Assembly: GCA_964036315.1 (NCBI GenBank)
Contig: OZ038496.1
Coordinates: 19,812,185 to 19,876,184 of the forward strand
DNA: 64,000 nucleotides
Reading direction: 5' to 3'
DNA from: Acanthosepion esculentum
Taxonomy: Eukaryota; Mollusca; Cephalopoda; Sepiida; Sepiidae
Below the pieces are notes generated by a model. It was not told the origin of the DNA and did not search any database. It saw only the letters and a list, made by a program, of their open reading frames with translations. This document shows, piece by piece, positions 20,080 to 31,534 of the stretch (its first letter is position 1; each line of letters begins with the position of its first letter). The position numbers and the translations under genes are program-made.

Positions 20080-20575
20080 TGCTGGAAACAAAGAAAAAAC
20101 GTACTGAACTGTTACGTCATATCTGTCTTACTGTATAGAAGTGAATGTTGGACAATCTCCTCAAAGATGAAGAAGAGATTTGAAGCAACAGAAATGTGGT
20201 TCTACAGAAGGATGCTGAGGATATCATAGATCGAACATGTGAGCAAAAAAAGGTTTTGGAGAGAATAGAAACTAAAAGGAAACTTATACTTAACATCAGG
20301 AAGTGTTAATTGCGGTTTCTGGGGCACATAATGAGGAAGGAGGGCTTGAAAAACCTGATACTCACAGGACAGATTGAGGAAAAGATGGACAGGGGAAATT
20401 GGTGCATAACATACTTGATGAGGTTGAGCAAATGGATGGCAGAACAGGGTTTGGGAGAAATAAGAAAAAGACAAAACTTAAGAGCTGAGGACAGGAAGAT
20501 TTGGAGGGCCATGAACGCCTACACCCTGAAGCACATAAGAAAAGAAAGCAGAAAAAGAATGATTTATTTGAACTA
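20080..20575 (+). mobile_element. LINE reverse transcriptase C-terminal remnant (family LB, copy 2)
   Basis: Plus-strand frames read SVLLYRSECWTISSKMKKRF, ATEMWFYRRMLRIS, EHVSKKRFWRE, then MRFLGHIMRKEGLKNLILTG (ORF 20310-20603), MRLSKWMAEQGLGEIRK and RKIWRAMNAYTLKH. This is the best preserved copy of the family. One frameshift and several stops are present. Confidence 0.75.
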
Positions 20576-21344
20576 CTTCATTCTCCACATGGGTTCCCAG
20601 TGAAAGATGGCTGTTCGGCTCTTCTGAGTAAGACTGTCTATTCCTAGGTAAGAGAGTATCCAAGGGGAGCAACTTGTGAAGATTAACACAGACTATTGTC
20701 CTCATCTTTGTTGTTATTATCACAATGTTCCATCCATTGTTGCCTCTAGCCTTCTTCCAGTGATTGTCAATCCAGGTAAACTTCAAGAAATTTTGAACTG
20801 AGCCTTTTATTCAGTCTATTCTCCTGATCATATCACATGATATTTCATTTTTGCTCTTATTTAATACTGCAGTAATAAATAAGAATGAGACGATATATCC
20901 CTAGATATGGACAGTGGAACAAGAACAATCTACCTATGTAGATTAAATAAAGTCTTCAGTTTGAAATTCTTATATCTTGTAAGACATTTTAGATAATATT
21001 TATCTGTTTCAGGACTTAGTTTTTTCTCTACTGAGCGTAGGTATCAATATTGTATTGAAATCTCTATTGACTGGATTTATAAGTGACCTGATAAAAGTCA
21101 TGAAAAAAGCCATAAGTTATGCTTTGTTAGGGCAAGAAAAATGGTAGTGAATAAAGTCATAGAAGATATTTCCATTTAAAATAGGTAATATTTTTTAATA
21201 AGATAAGTAATATTTTAATCTATTCAATTTATCTGAATCAAATGTTATATTAATGAAAAAATATTTTAATAAAGTAAACATTTATGATAAATCTTACTTA
21301 TCATAAAGTAACATTTTAATGAATTAGTTTAATAAATTAATTAT
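20576..21344. other. Degraded antisense copy of the palindromic-family body plus unassigned DNA
   Basis: About 20680-20830 (CTATTGTCCTCATCTTTGTT, ATCACAATGTTCCATCCATT, GCCTTCTTCCAG, TGAGCCTTTTATTCAGTCTATT) parallels the antisense arm of the elements at 52826, 55168 and 62502. The rest is unrecognised AT-rich sequence. Confidence 0.5.
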
Positions 21345-21480
21345 AAATGAACTTAGTTCAAATTCCAGGTTAGATTATTGTGTTTACATTTGCACAAATG
21401 CCTTTGAAAAAAGCATACATTTGTCTCTTCTCCCCACTGTTAGGGGTTAAATAATAGGGTAGACTGGGCTTTTGTAGTCT
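21345..21480 (+). mobile_element. SINE remnant (family S2)
   Basis: CTTAGTTCAAATTCCAGGTT (B-box region), TTACATTTGCACAAATGCC, TTCTCCCCACTGTTAGGGGTT, AATAGGGTAGACTGGGC. Same module order as the complete copy at 22944-23221. Confidence 0.6.
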
Positions 21481-21554
21481 AAGAGAAGGAAAACCTTGTC
21501 TTCCAAACTGAAAAAGACAATAGGAAGTCCTTGTACTGTCTTTCTCAAGAATGC

Positions 21555-21620
21555 ATGAAAATTAACAAATAATACAGAAATCTCATGGAGAGTCATGATC
21601 ACCTACATCTCAAAGAGACA
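21555..21620 (+). mobile_element. LINE family LB 3' fragment
   Basis: TGGAGAGTCATGATCACCTA with CATCTCAAAGAGACATGGCA matches the 3' end of the LB copies (for example 30530-30570). Confidence 0.5.
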
Positions 21621-22084
21621 TGGCATTTTAAAAAATATCTATATATAGATTAAATATGATTTATTTCATTAAGATGAATTAAATAAATTAAAATATTATT
21701 TATTTTCTTCCAGCAGACCAAAGTTACAATTTTATTTCCTCTGATATTTTTCCCATCCAAACAACATGTACCTTATGACCTCTTTCTTATACTACAATCA
21801 ATTATTACAGCCATTTGAGAGAAGTAGCTCTCTTTCCTCCGATCCACTCTTTTGTGAGTTTTCCAATCTGTGATATTAACCTTATCCCCAAATGCTCATT
21901 TTTCTTGTAAGAAAATGTTTAGCCGTGCCCGACAAATAATGACTCATTTCATAATTTCTTGTTTTTTTTGTTTGCTTTTTTTCTGTTATTTTGTATTTGT
22001 TCTCTTTTCTGAATTGCATGTTTTTAGCCTTGTATATTTTAAAATTGTTGTTTTTCTTCATTTCTGTGCCATATCCCTTCAGGA

Positions 22085-22745
22085 TGTTGATGATTATGGC
22101 TCTCCACAATTTCCTGTTCTGTGTAGCTTTTAGTAAATGTTGTCATTTTACTATCTTTCCTACACTCTGTTCTGCCAACCATTTACACACGCTTGTTAGG
22201 CAGGTTATGCACTGTCTTCCCCTGTAACCTCTTGCCTTCAATATGCCCTGTGAGTGTCAAATTTTCCAAGCCTCATTATGTACTGTATAAATTTCAACTA
22301 TCTCTTTCTGATGTTATGTATAATTGTTCTTTTTGTTTCCATTTTCTCTAAAACTTCCTCATTGCTCACATGTTCAGTCTGTGGTACTCTTAACATCTGT
22401 CCTGACATATAAGGGGATTGATGTTACGTAACAGTTTAGTACACATTTTTCTCTTTTGCAAAGCACCTTCAGATTTTATTGTTGCTCTTTCCATCCTCTG
22501 TTAAGACACTTCTCAGATAATTAAATTCTCGTACTTCCTTGATTTTGGTATCCCCAATTTGTAATTTGCATGTTGGGCTATCCCTTTTGCTAACAACCAT
22601 GCATTCCATCTTCTTGCAATTGATGTTTAGTCTTTTCTTCTTGCTTTCCTTCCCTATCTTCTGTAGGAATTCTTGTAAAATTGTTCACTGCATTTAAACT
22701 CAAGTTTTAATCAGTACTTGTTTTCTAGTAGCATGCACTACCTTC
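22085..22745 (-). mobile_element. LINE reverse transcriptase remnant with thumb region (family LB, copy 4)
   Basis: The minus strand reads FLQKIGKESKKKRLNINCKK, MECMVVSKRDSPTCKLQIGD, TKIKEVREFNYL, SVLTEDGK (22450-22720). It then jumps to the part around QMLRVPQTEHVSNEE, omitting the segment with the WFYRRM motif, and ends in the C-terminal region (22085-22270). This copy reaches further 5' than the others and carries an internal deletion. Confidence 0.75.
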
Positions 22746-22867
22746 ATTTTAAGAATGAACATCAAGGAAGAAAATGAGGGATTAGTTTATTATTTAATAA
22801 CGGTAGAAAACTGATCCTCTACTTTACGTCCAGTAAAAATCTTATATTTATACTAGTTTACCTATTT

Positions 22868-23500
22868 TAGGTAAAATGGAAACACTAAGGACACTTATAT
22901 TTGGATCCGAAAGAGAAAATCGAAATTTCTAGGATGCATAATGGATAGCAGCTCGGATTGAGGAATCAGAGAGCCGAGTTCAAATTCCAGTCGAATCCAT
23001 TACATTCACTTACGTGCTAATAACCTTGGGAAAGGTGTGAATCCTCCTCTTCTTCTCCTCCCAGCTATGAGTAAATAGCAGGACAGACTGGGTTGGATGG
23101 CAACTGGTCTACCGCAGAAAGAAATGGCAACCTACTGCAGGAAAAAATCTGCCTCGTTAGCCATGTATTGAAAAATACATGATCGCTTAAGTGTGTATCA
23201 TGCATGGCACATAACTGACTGAAGGACACTTATATTTGAATCAGAAAGAGAAAGTTGAAATTTCTAGGATGCATAATGAAGAAAGAAGGCTTAGAAAATT
23301 TGACACTCACGGAACATATTGAAGGCAAGAGGGAATGAGGAAAGCTGCAAATAATCTACCTAATTAATTTGTGTAAATGGTTGGCAGAACAAGGATTAGG
23401 AGAAATAGCAAAAAGAAAAACCTTACCAAGAACTACAAATGACAGGAAGTTGTGGAAAACCATGATTACCCACATCCTGAAGGGACACAGTACATAGAAG
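22868..23500 (+). mobile_element. LINE family LB copy 5, split by a SINE
   Basis: The left fragment (22868-22943: AAAATGGAAACACTAAGGAC, AAATTTCTAGGATGCATAATG) is repeated after the SINE and continues as the LINE (23222-23500: AAGAAGGCTTAGAAAATTTG, AATGGTTGGCAGAACAAGG, CCATGATTACCCACATCCTG). The SINE at 22944-23221 therefore sits inside it. Confidence 0.75.
22944..23221 (+). mobile_element. tRNA-derived SINE (family S2), full length, 57-bp flanking repeat
   Basis: tRNA-like head with GCCGAGTTCAAATTCCAG (B box), then TTCACTTACGTGCTAATAAC, CTTGGGAAAGGTGTGAATCC, CAGCTATGAGTAAATAGCAG, CAACCTACTGCAG and the 3' end CATAACTGACTG. Direct repeats of 57 bp (4 mismatches) flank it at 22887-22943 and 23222-23278. 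The 3' terminus AACTGACTG is shared with 40361-40719, which fixes the right edge. Confidence 0.85.
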
Positions 23501-23649
23501 AAGTTTATCCATGCCTTAAAAATGACTGCATATGTTAAATTGATATCTTATGACCTTAATATTATTAAAAGGTTTTCACATGTTTTACTTTAAATATATT
23601 TTTTTAGTGTTATCATACTCTGCTTTTTCATGGTAATATTAGTTGTTTT

Positions 23650-24168
23650 CTTATAAGGAAACATCCAGAATTCCTTGACTGAGCAGTCAGTGCTGCTGTC
23701 AGTTGACATTTATAAAATCTTTCTAAAAACAATTTTTCAGTAAAATATGTTTCTCAAGTTCACTGTTATTGCTCTTCCCAGTATTGATGGGGGTTTCCTT
23801 CCTAACCTTTTATTTGAAGTAGTGTGGAAAGTCAACATCTTGATTATATCATTATTTTCTCTTACCGAGCCCAGTAGCTGTTATCACTCTTTCCAGTATT
23901 GATGGGGGTTTCCTTCCTAACCTTTTATTTGAAGTAGTGTGGAAAGTCAACATCTTGATTATATCATTATTTTCTCTTATCGAGCCCAGTAGCTGTTATC
24001 ACTCTTTCCAGTATTGATGGAGGTTTCCTTCCTAACCTTTTATTTGAAGTAGTGTGGAATGTCAACATCTTGATTATATCATTATTTTCTCTTCTCAAGC
24101 CCAGTAGCTGTTATCACTCTTTCCAGTATTGATGGGGGTTTCCTTCCTAACCTTTTATTTGAAGTAGC
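23650..24168 (+). repeat. 115-bp tandem repeat (about 3.5 units) grown from dispersed repeat K
   Basis: GTATTGATGG recurs at 23781, 23896, 24011 and 24126, exactly 115 bp apart. Each unit runs TTTCCAGTATTGATGG, GTTTCCTTCCTAACCTTTTA, TTTGAAGTAGTGTGG, TCAACATCTTGATTATATCA, GCCCAGTAGCTGTTATCAC. The units are almost identical. The single-copy form is inverted at 6031-6345. The flank 23650-23762 shares the same element's other half. Confidence 0.9.
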
Positions 24169-25930
24169 GTTATTTGGTACAGTTCTTTTTTTTTTTGTGA
24201 TTCTGTAGCACCAGTTTACCATGTTAAAGAAGGATGGTCCTCACTAAGACCTACAGTTTCAGTTGCTTGAACCTATTTTTAATCATTGATCTGAGAAAGT
24301 GGCTTTATACAGCTGACAGTTGAGATTTTTCTAAGTTTGGTGCCACGCATGACATCCATATGAGTATTGATGGGGGGGGGAACGATAGTCGAAACACAAG
24401 TTTATTTTATACTTTAAAGAGATAAGTAGATTTATATATAGATTAATTATATAATTTTATAACAGTTTACCTATTCCTTAAAAAATTATGGCATATATGT
24501 AAGTCCTTAGCATTATTAGAAGGTTTTCGCATGCAAGTTTTTAAATATATTTTTTCCAATTATTATATTAATATACTGTAATTATGAGGGGGATCAGTTT
24601 ATTACACAAGATTGAAAGAAAACCAAACCTCCACTTTATGGTCTATAAAATTTAATATTATTACCAGTTTACCGATGCTATAGAAAAAAATTATTGCATC
24701 TTTTAGAAGTAATTCTAGAGGAGTTAGTTTTTTTACTAAATAACAAAACTGCACAATTATTTGTGGGGAATATTTAAAATGGCTGAATACTTTCCAGACA
24801 GACCTTTTGATTTTTTTGTTTATATTTTGTAAACTAATTTCTTGTATTTTCTTTTTTTTCCAGGTAAGTGTCTTCTTTATTTTGGAAGTATCAACTCTTG
24901 AAAAGAAAAGCAGTGTTGTTGGTATGTTTTATATTTCTTCACTTTTTTTAATGAGAGGGTTGAAGGGCAGGGCTGGTGCATACTACTGACTGGTGGGGAA
25001 CAGTGTTTTGTGACCCTCATTATCTTATCATCATTTGCTTTTTTTCTACCTACAGGTTGCAAATTAAACTAAGTACAACTAACTGTTAAAGGATGAAAAA
25101 TTTTTGCGCATTTTGATATCATTCTGTGGTCTTTTTGTTATCAAAATCTGTGACTTTTTTTGTTCATGCTAAATCTTAAAAAAATACTGTATAAAGTTCA
25201 CTATTTTTCATCCATAATGTTGCACATATTAAAATTATTGAACTTTTTTTACAAGAAAAATCTCGAGTTGATGTTAAAAATTGCCGTAAAACATTGTTGA
25301 TTTATTTAAGATGGAATGATCTATTACGACATCTCTATAATTTGTATTTATATACATTTAATTTATTTTCAAATTTTTATTTGAATTGTTCACCTATATT
25401 GCATATGATCCATTATTGTGCATAATTACTTTACAATAAAATTTGTATTTTATATTAATGCTACCTTATGAAATTTGAGATGTGCTGGTGGGACCTACAA
25501 GGTACTTGCACCAGTCCTGTGGGGTGGATTTTAAGACAAATCTGGAGACAGAAATTTGGAAGATATATCAGTGATTTTGTCAACTCTAAATTCAGATATA
25601 ATTTTTGGCACCTGGTGGAGCTATTACCATTACTTTTGCATTAACCCATTAATACCCACTGTTCAACTTTTAGGATGGAGGGTACTAATGTGGTATAGGT
25701 AGAAACCTATAATTGATACCATATGTTTTTAGAAACCCATAATTAATACTGGATTTTTGTTTTTATTGTTATAAACAATACCAGATTTTATTTCAATTTT
25801 TATAAACCTTGAAATATGGTCATTTTTTTTTTCACTTGTCAACAAGTCTCAACCAATCATAGCCTTATTTTTGCTGCAATAAAAGAATGCTATTTTGGCT
25901 GACAGCAGCATTGACTGTTCTTTATGGGTG
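24169..25930. other. Gene-free stretch with one family E fragment
   Basis: About 24585-24680 (GGGGGATCAGTTTATTACAC, CACTTTATGGTCTATAAAAT) belongs to the repeat seen at 55690-56150. A G9 run is at 24372. Otherwise nothing is recognised; the 60-codon ORF at 24807 is Phe-rich low complexity. Confidence 0.5.
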
Positions 25931-26010
25931 AAGTAGGTAGCTGCATGTTGTGGATACAGATTTTTGACCCCTTTTGATTTATGTCACTGGTATTTTTGAC
26001 TTAGGGACTT

Positions 26011-26174
26011 GCAAGACTGATTTATCTATGGGATTATGACCCCAGATTTTCATTACTATCCGCCCTCACAGTGTTTGATTTAGAGTGATATGACACACAA
26101 ATTGAACTTTGTGGGGAAACAGCAATGAAAATCTGGTCTTATAATCCCATGCGTCATAAATCAGTCTTGATTGC
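26011..26174. mobile_element. MITE-like inverted repeat, arms about 45-50 bp
   Basis: GCAAGACTGATTTATCTATG, GGATTATGACC and CCAGATTTTCATT (26011-26054) face AATGAAAATCTGG, TTATAATCCCATG and ATAAATCAGTCTTGATTGC (26124-26174). The spacer is about 70 bp. No target duplication was found. Confidence 0.6.
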
Positions 26175-26276
26175 TACTGGTGATGTCTAACCCAGAACTA
26201 CCTGCAACATGCTCAAGGCATCACCATTTAAACCATCTAAACCAGTTCCTCTGCCAAGCTATTCAGGACAGGAGAG

Positions 26277-26380
26277 TGGCTTTTGCCATGTTACGGTGGT
26301 GGAAATATTACTGAAGCCAAGATGTCCAGTTAGGACTGATGACATTGCAGATTCTTCTGTAGATTTTATCAAGAATCTCT
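26277..26380 (-). mobile_element. LINE fragment, inverted relative to its neighbour (copy A4)
   Basis: The minus strand reads EILDKIYRRICNVISP then WTSWLQ and, after a frameshift, HRNMAKA. It is the region just upstream of the neighbouring plus-strand copy and overlaps it slightly (the LQ..HRR segment), giving an inverted junction at 26380/26381. Confidence 0.7.
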
Positions 26381-26907
26381 GATCTGTCATCTCGTCTGCA
26401 GTCGCTCTCTCACAGACGCGCCGTTGCCTCGCTCTGTCTTTTTTACAAATACTTTCACGGTAATTGCTCCGATGAGCTGCTTTCGCTGGTTCCCAGGCCT
26501 CATGAATTTAAGCGTCCTACGTCCCACCCCTTCACTGTTGAAACTGTTAGATGTAGACGTCTCTTCTACTCCAATAGCTTCGTGTCTCGCACCTCTCGCC
26601 TGTGGAACTCCCTTCCTTATTCCTGTTTCCCTGACAAATATAATCTCCAACTATTTAAGTGTAATGTCAATCGACATCTCCAGTTGCCTTGATCTATCCA
26701 CTTCCCTTCTCCACATACTTTCCCCTTTTATTCCTATCTGCTCTTGCTCCAAATCTTCTGTAACCCCCTTGCCTTGATCAATCTACTATCTTTCTCCACA
26801 TCCTTTCCTCTACCACACCTATCTGCTCTTCCTCCAAACCTTCTGTAACCCCTTGCGTGCTAGTGGCTTCCCGCCTTGCTTGGGGTGAAAAGCTTAAAAA
26901 AAAAAAA
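26381..26907 (+). pseudogene. LINE C-terminus and 3'UTR, least decayed copy (A5)
   Basis: One uninterrupted frame of 103 codons from 26381 to the stop at 26690-26692 holds DLSSRLQSLSHRRAVASL, FYKYFHGNCSDELLSLVPR, NSFVSRTSRLWNSLPYSCF and LFKCNVNRHLQLP. The 'RLWNSLP...FK..VNRHL' pattern is the C-terminal tail of jockey/CR1-type polymerase proteins. The 3'UTR contains an approximately 86-bp tandem duplication (each half ends CTTCTGTAACCCC, near 26768 and 26856) and ends in a 12-A tail (26896-26907). It is visibly more GC-rich than its surroundings. It lacks the RT and endonuclease domains. Confidence 0.85.
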
Positions 26908-27744
26908 TACATCATAAAAGCACCATAACATAAAAGCAAAGATATAAAACATAGACAATCTGGTATGATACTTAACAATTAAACATTCCGTTATTATGAT
27001 AACATGAGGCCTATTTACTTTAAATAAAACTGAGTAATGCTTCTTGCTATCAAAATGACAGACTATCTTATAACTAAGACAGGGCTTTGTGACCGACAGA
27101 TATACAAAATCACGTTTTTAGATATAGATTGATATAATACTGTATATAATATTCATTCTTTTGTTTCTTGAATTTATAAATATACTTACATTGGCCTCAG
27201 CAGAGAAAAAACTAAAAAGAAAAAAAGAGCTTGTTCTTTGTAAATGCCAAAAGGAACAAGGTTCTAACGTCACATCCGATGAATGCTTCATACGGAACAT
27301 GTGACTCATTCGCTTGTGTCAAATGGAAGCAGATGCATAAAACAAAGATGTCTTTTATTGCATATATAAAACAAAAAGGAAAGTCACATATCTGGAAACA
27401 GTTAATGTTGTAATAATGCATGTACATAATTTTACATTAATATAGTATGACAGTATATTGAAATTAAACTCAATTTATTGTTATTATATACTGGTTGTAA
27501 CAGCAAAATTGTCCAAATCGTGTAACAGCATGGGATAATTGTCCATCCTACAAAATGCTTAATATCTAAAAAAAACCACTAAACTAATTGAGTTTTTTTT
27601 TCCCAGGTTTTCAGATAAGATGTTACATGTAGAATTTTATATATGTCTGTGTATAGTGATGGGAATGTTTTTTATTTTCCAATCATGGTCAGCATGTTTG
27701 TTCGGAAAATAAAATAAATATCAATTATGAACATAGCCACTAAG
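26908..27744. other. Gene-free stretch, nothing recognised
   Basis: AT-rich. Several overlapping 60-71-codon ORFs on both strands around 27118-27427 overlap each other and have no motif. Confidence 0.5.
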
Positions 27745-27935
27745 TGTTTATTTATCAAATTCTACTTAGATATGAATCCACCTCTTCTCCCCGCAGCTAT
27801 AGGTTAATTAATAAAAGTTGTATCACTAAATCATTATTATTTTTAAAAAAAAGAAAAATCTTACAATCTAAAGTATTTTCTAGTTTTAAATAACCTACAA
27901 AAGGTTGATAAGCCATAAAAATGAATCAATCGGTC
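27745..27935 (+). mobile_element. SINE remnant (family S3)
   Basis: ATGAATCCACCTCTTCTCCC, CAGCTATAGGTTAATTAATA, then the S3 tail TAACCTACAAAAGGTTGATA with AGCCATAAAAATGAATC. The tRNA head is not recognisable. Confidence 0.6.
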
Positions 27936-28204
27936 AACAGAAAGAGAAGATTCTATTCAAGGTATTGTTATGCCTTAACAGTCTCGCTGCTGCATTGTTG
28001 GCTGGCTGTGCTGGTTTGTTTTTGGAAAAATAGGAAATTGTCATTTTCTGAAAATAAATGACTATAAAGATGATGATGGCGATTTCACATGGATGCCACC
28101 ATTTTGGTTTTGATCAGATATTCTGCAGTACAGAATAAGCTAAACGACACTCCCCAATGTACAATATAATAAAAACACATAACAAAACAGGTAGCATTGT
28201 ATGC

Positions 28205-28535
28205 TGTTATACAAGGTCTGTCTGAAAAGTAATGGGACTGGTGTCACAGTTTATTTCAATTCCAGTCAACAAACTACATATGGTTTCCCCATTCTCTGCC
28301 ACACTTCTGTGGACTGCTGGAAGGATTTTTCTTGGATGTCCCCCAGCTCCTTTGTTATGGCCTTCTTGATGGTCTCCATGCCTTCAAAATGGGTCTCCTT
28401 CAACTTGAAGTCACATGGCACAAGATCAGGTGACTAATGAAGTTGTTCCAGTACAGCGATGTTCTGCTTGGCCAGAAACTGTGGGATGCTCAAGGTATTT
28501 TGAGCAGATGCCTTGTTGTGGTGAAGCAACCACAA
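28205..28535 (-). pseudogene. mariner transposase C-terminal remnant
   Basis: The minus strand reads SIPQFLAKQNIAVLEQ, SPDLVPCDFKLKETHFEG (third catalytic Asp in SPDLxPCDF, the mariner DD34D type), METIKKAITKELGDIQEKSF and EVWQRMGKPYVVC, then a stop. One internal stop is visible. It ends in AAGGTCTGTCTGAAAAGTAA on the plus strand (28213-28232), typical of a mariner terminal region. The N-terminal two thirds are absent. Confidence 0.8.
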
Positions 28536-28554
28536 ATGGAACATTTCTTGTTAT

Positions 28555-28790
28555 CATATGAAGTGACTTCTTCCTTTTATCACATGCAACCATAAAACAC
28601 TTGTAACTAAAATACACACACACACATCAGTACACAAAAATAAATACATTGTATGATTTTAATTTACAATTTAACATACACAGAAATAATAGTAGAAGTA
28701 TGTTTTTTATTCTTGTGAACACAAGGCTATTTCTGCTGGTATGATGTGAGTGAACACACAACAGCACAAGGCACTAATTAGTTTATAGTA
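28555..28790 (-). repeat. Dispersed repeat H, inverted copy at 50512-50735
   Basis: Reverse-complement modules include CACTCACATCATACCAGCAG, AGCCTTGTGTTCACAAGAAT, TAAATTGTAAATTAAAATCA and GGTTGCATGTGATA. All recur on the plus strand at 50512-50735. It abuts the mariner remnant, so it may be part of that element or its shared target. Confidence 0.65.
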
Positions 28791-30124
28791 CAAACACTAG
28801 GGGCTGATGTTTCACAGTGTCTAATAAAAAACATACATACACATTGACAGCAGGTAATATAATTTTTTAAAGGCATATAAGTATGTCCACATCATCGTAA
28901 CTGTTTCTGTTATAAATCTGTAATTATCTCAGGTTTATTTGTTTCTCTTTTTTTATGTCCAAAGTAAATTGAGTCTCTTTGGAGGTAACTTGTGTCTTAA
29001 TCAATGACAGTTGAAAGAGAGCATGATTGTATTCTGCTATTATGATACTTAAAATTGCTGTCTGGACAACTGCTTTGTAGCAACGGTTAACAAGCTAGTC
29101 TGAAAACTCTATGAAAAAAACAACATTCTTGCCTTTTCTCAGATGACTCATGTCTTATATTGAAACAATGGTCAAATATCAATCATACTCTTTCCTTTAT
29201 CCGTCAATCAGTGTTTCTTGATAATTGCCATTTTGTTTTTTGTTTTTTTAATCTTTATACATCTGATTAACAGTTAACCTGAACTTTATGTGTTTGCATT
29301 GTAATCAATAAATATATAAGATTTTCTAAAAGAAAAACAATATTTATGTAAACAGTACAAGGCATTCAATAACAAGCCTTTTAGACAAATCATAATAAAT
29401 TCTTTAAAAAAAAACAAAGATTGATTTAAAGAAAAAAAAAATGTGAAGAATTTTAAATCCCTTCCAGCTGCCTTTCTACTGTTCCTGACAATAAAAGGAG
29501 TCTTTTATTTTTCCCCTTCTCTTAAAATTGCCTCAAAGAATTTGACCTCAAATCGTGAGACAATTTTCAGTTTTGCAAAAGTGTTGTGACAATAATAACT
29601 AGTTTAAAATAATTATAGTTGTAATTTTTGAATTTTTTTTTTTTTTTAAATATGCCATTTTAGAAATCCCCCAAGAAAGTAATATCAAATTTTTTTGAAA
29701 TTCCTGAAGACAATGTAAATATTTGGATAATGTAAATTGGTCTTGGGACTAAAATCACATATTTCTGTGCTAGAACTGAGAATCTTAATGTTAATGCCAT
29801 GTAATTCTTATTTCAAAGATGATTACTTCCAAGTGGTAATTCCAATGAAGACAATCCATTGAGCATATTGTCTTATGCTGCTTAATTGTGGAAAATACAG
29901 AAAGAATTCTGAAAATGTCTTTTACTTATATATATATATCAATATATTTACTCATATAGAAAAAAACATACTTACATATATGCATTTGAATATGACAGAG
30001 AGACAGACAAACAGAGAGAGATACAGCTGGGAATTTATTGTGGCACTGAAATCCAAAGGCAAATTGGATTAACGACATACCTTCCAGAAGTTCAGCAAAG
30101 TACTAAAAAAAATGAAAATTTCAT
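28791..30124. other. Gene-free stretch, nothing recognised
   Basis: AT-rich with poly-T and poly-A runs (for example 29630-29645). No repeat partner or element edge was noticed. Confidence 0.5.
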
Positions 30125-30600
30125 TAGAAAAGAAAGCTGAACAGCTATGTGATATCAACTGTCTTGTGTGGCAGTGAATGCTGGACAATCCCTCCACAGG
30201 TAACTGGAGACAGTAGAAATGTGGTTCTACAGAAGGATGCTGAGAATTCTGCAGACAGAGCAAGTAAGCAGAAAGGAAGTCTTAAAGAAAATGGTAGCTG
30301 AAAGAATACTTATATTCAAAATCAGAAAGAGAAAGTTGAAGTTTCTTGGAGACATAATAAGGAAGGATGGCTTGGAGAACTTGACCCTCACAGGGCATAT
30401 TGAGAGTAAGAGAAATAAGAGAAGAAAGATGGCTATCTACTAGATGAGCTTGTGTGAATGGCTGGCATAAAGTTGAGCAGCAGGCTTGGCAGAAGGACAA
30501 ATGCTACTAAGAGCCACAAGGAATAGGAAACTGGAGTGTCATGATCACCTGCATCATAAAAGGACACAGCACATGAAAGAAGTTAGGTTATTTAATGCAA
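30125..30600 (+). mobile_element. LINE reverse transcriptase C-terminal remnant (family LB, copy 6)
   Basis: Plus-strand frames read VLCGSECWTIP, TVEMWFYRRMLRILQTEQVS, RKRKLKFLGDIIRKDGLENL, TLTGHIESKRNKRR (ORF 30219-30443), then an out-of-frame C-terminus with LLRATRNRKLE. The 3' end matches CACCTGCATCATAAAAGGAC. Confidence 0.75.
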
Positions 30601-30649
30601 ATTTTGTATTAGGCTATTAGTGCGGTTCAGAGTCTTTATTTACTAATAA

Positions 30650-31105
30650 TGGGCAGTCAGACTGGCGTCTTGGATTCAGTCATTTTCCCACTGTCATAAG
30701 GTTGCCTCCCTGTGCCTTTCCTATAAATACTTTCATGACAACTGTCCAGATGAGTTCTTCGCTATGGTACTTAGACCTTATGAATTTAAATGCATTACTA
30801 GACTGGCAACAAGGTCTTACCAATTTACTGTTGAGTTGGCTAGATATAAATGTAAATTCTATACTAACAGTTTCTTTTCTCACACTTCTCACTTGTGGAA
30901 CTCACTTTCAGCGCCATTCTTTCCAGTCAACTTTAATCTTCAAAAATTTAAATGCATTGTCAATCACTATCTACTGTCCTAATTACTCTTCTTTTGTTCT
31001 TGCTCATGAGTAATGTTTGTTTTCTAATTCTTTCACAACCAGTAACCCCTTGAGTCTGAGTGAACTTACTGCCTTGCTTGGGGTTAACTCAATTAAAAAA
31101 ACACT
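30650..31105 (+). mobile_element. LINE 3' end, jockey/CR1-like (copy A6)
   Basis: Frame 30764-30982 reads LRPYEFKCITRLATRSYQF, TVELARYKCKFYTNSFFSH, LWNSLSAPFFPVNFNLQKF and VNHYLLS followed by a stop. The 3'UTR ends CCTTGCTTGGGGTTAACTC with a short A run. It lies directly after LB copy 6, so two LINE families are stacked in the same orientation. Confidence 0.8.
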
Positions 31106-31531
31106 AGCTATGCTAACAATTACCTATACTGAGGGGGCCACATATATTTGTGTGCATGTGAATGTGTTTATAAGTACTAATATGGAAAGGTCAGTATAAA
31201 CATCAATGCTTGAGAAGATTGATACTAAAAGGACTATATGGGAACATATGCCTTTGAAAGGCCACACTAACAACACAATCTATCACAGTGAAGTCCAGCC
31301 TAACTTCACATGCAATCTATACATCAAAGTGTGCAGCTCAGTGAATAGACTTACCTGGCATTACCAGTCACAGGACCATGATACCAATGCAACAAGTGGT
31401 AAGCTTGATTGCAAAACCTGTTGTTTAAAGTGTAGGTCACTCACTGGACTAAGTAAAACCAGAGAAAACACTGGCAGGGGCATCAACAGTAAAGTCATGG
31501 CGTGGTCATACTAGGACACAGCATGACTTTC

Positions 31532-31534
<3 letters not shown>
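31106..31534. other. Gene-free stretch; unassigned 102-codon ORF
   Basis: The plus ORF 31206-31514 encodes Cys- and Thr-rich sequence (KLDCKTCCLKCRSLTGL) with no known motif. The composition is a little more balanced than its neighbours. No repeat partner was found in the window. It could be chance. Confidence 0.25.

Noticed and set aside
31206..31514. Cys-containing 102-codon ORF as a small secreted protein gene
   Set aside because: No signal peptide, no regular Cys spacing, no splice or promoter evidence. An AT-rich genome of this size gives such ORFs by chance.
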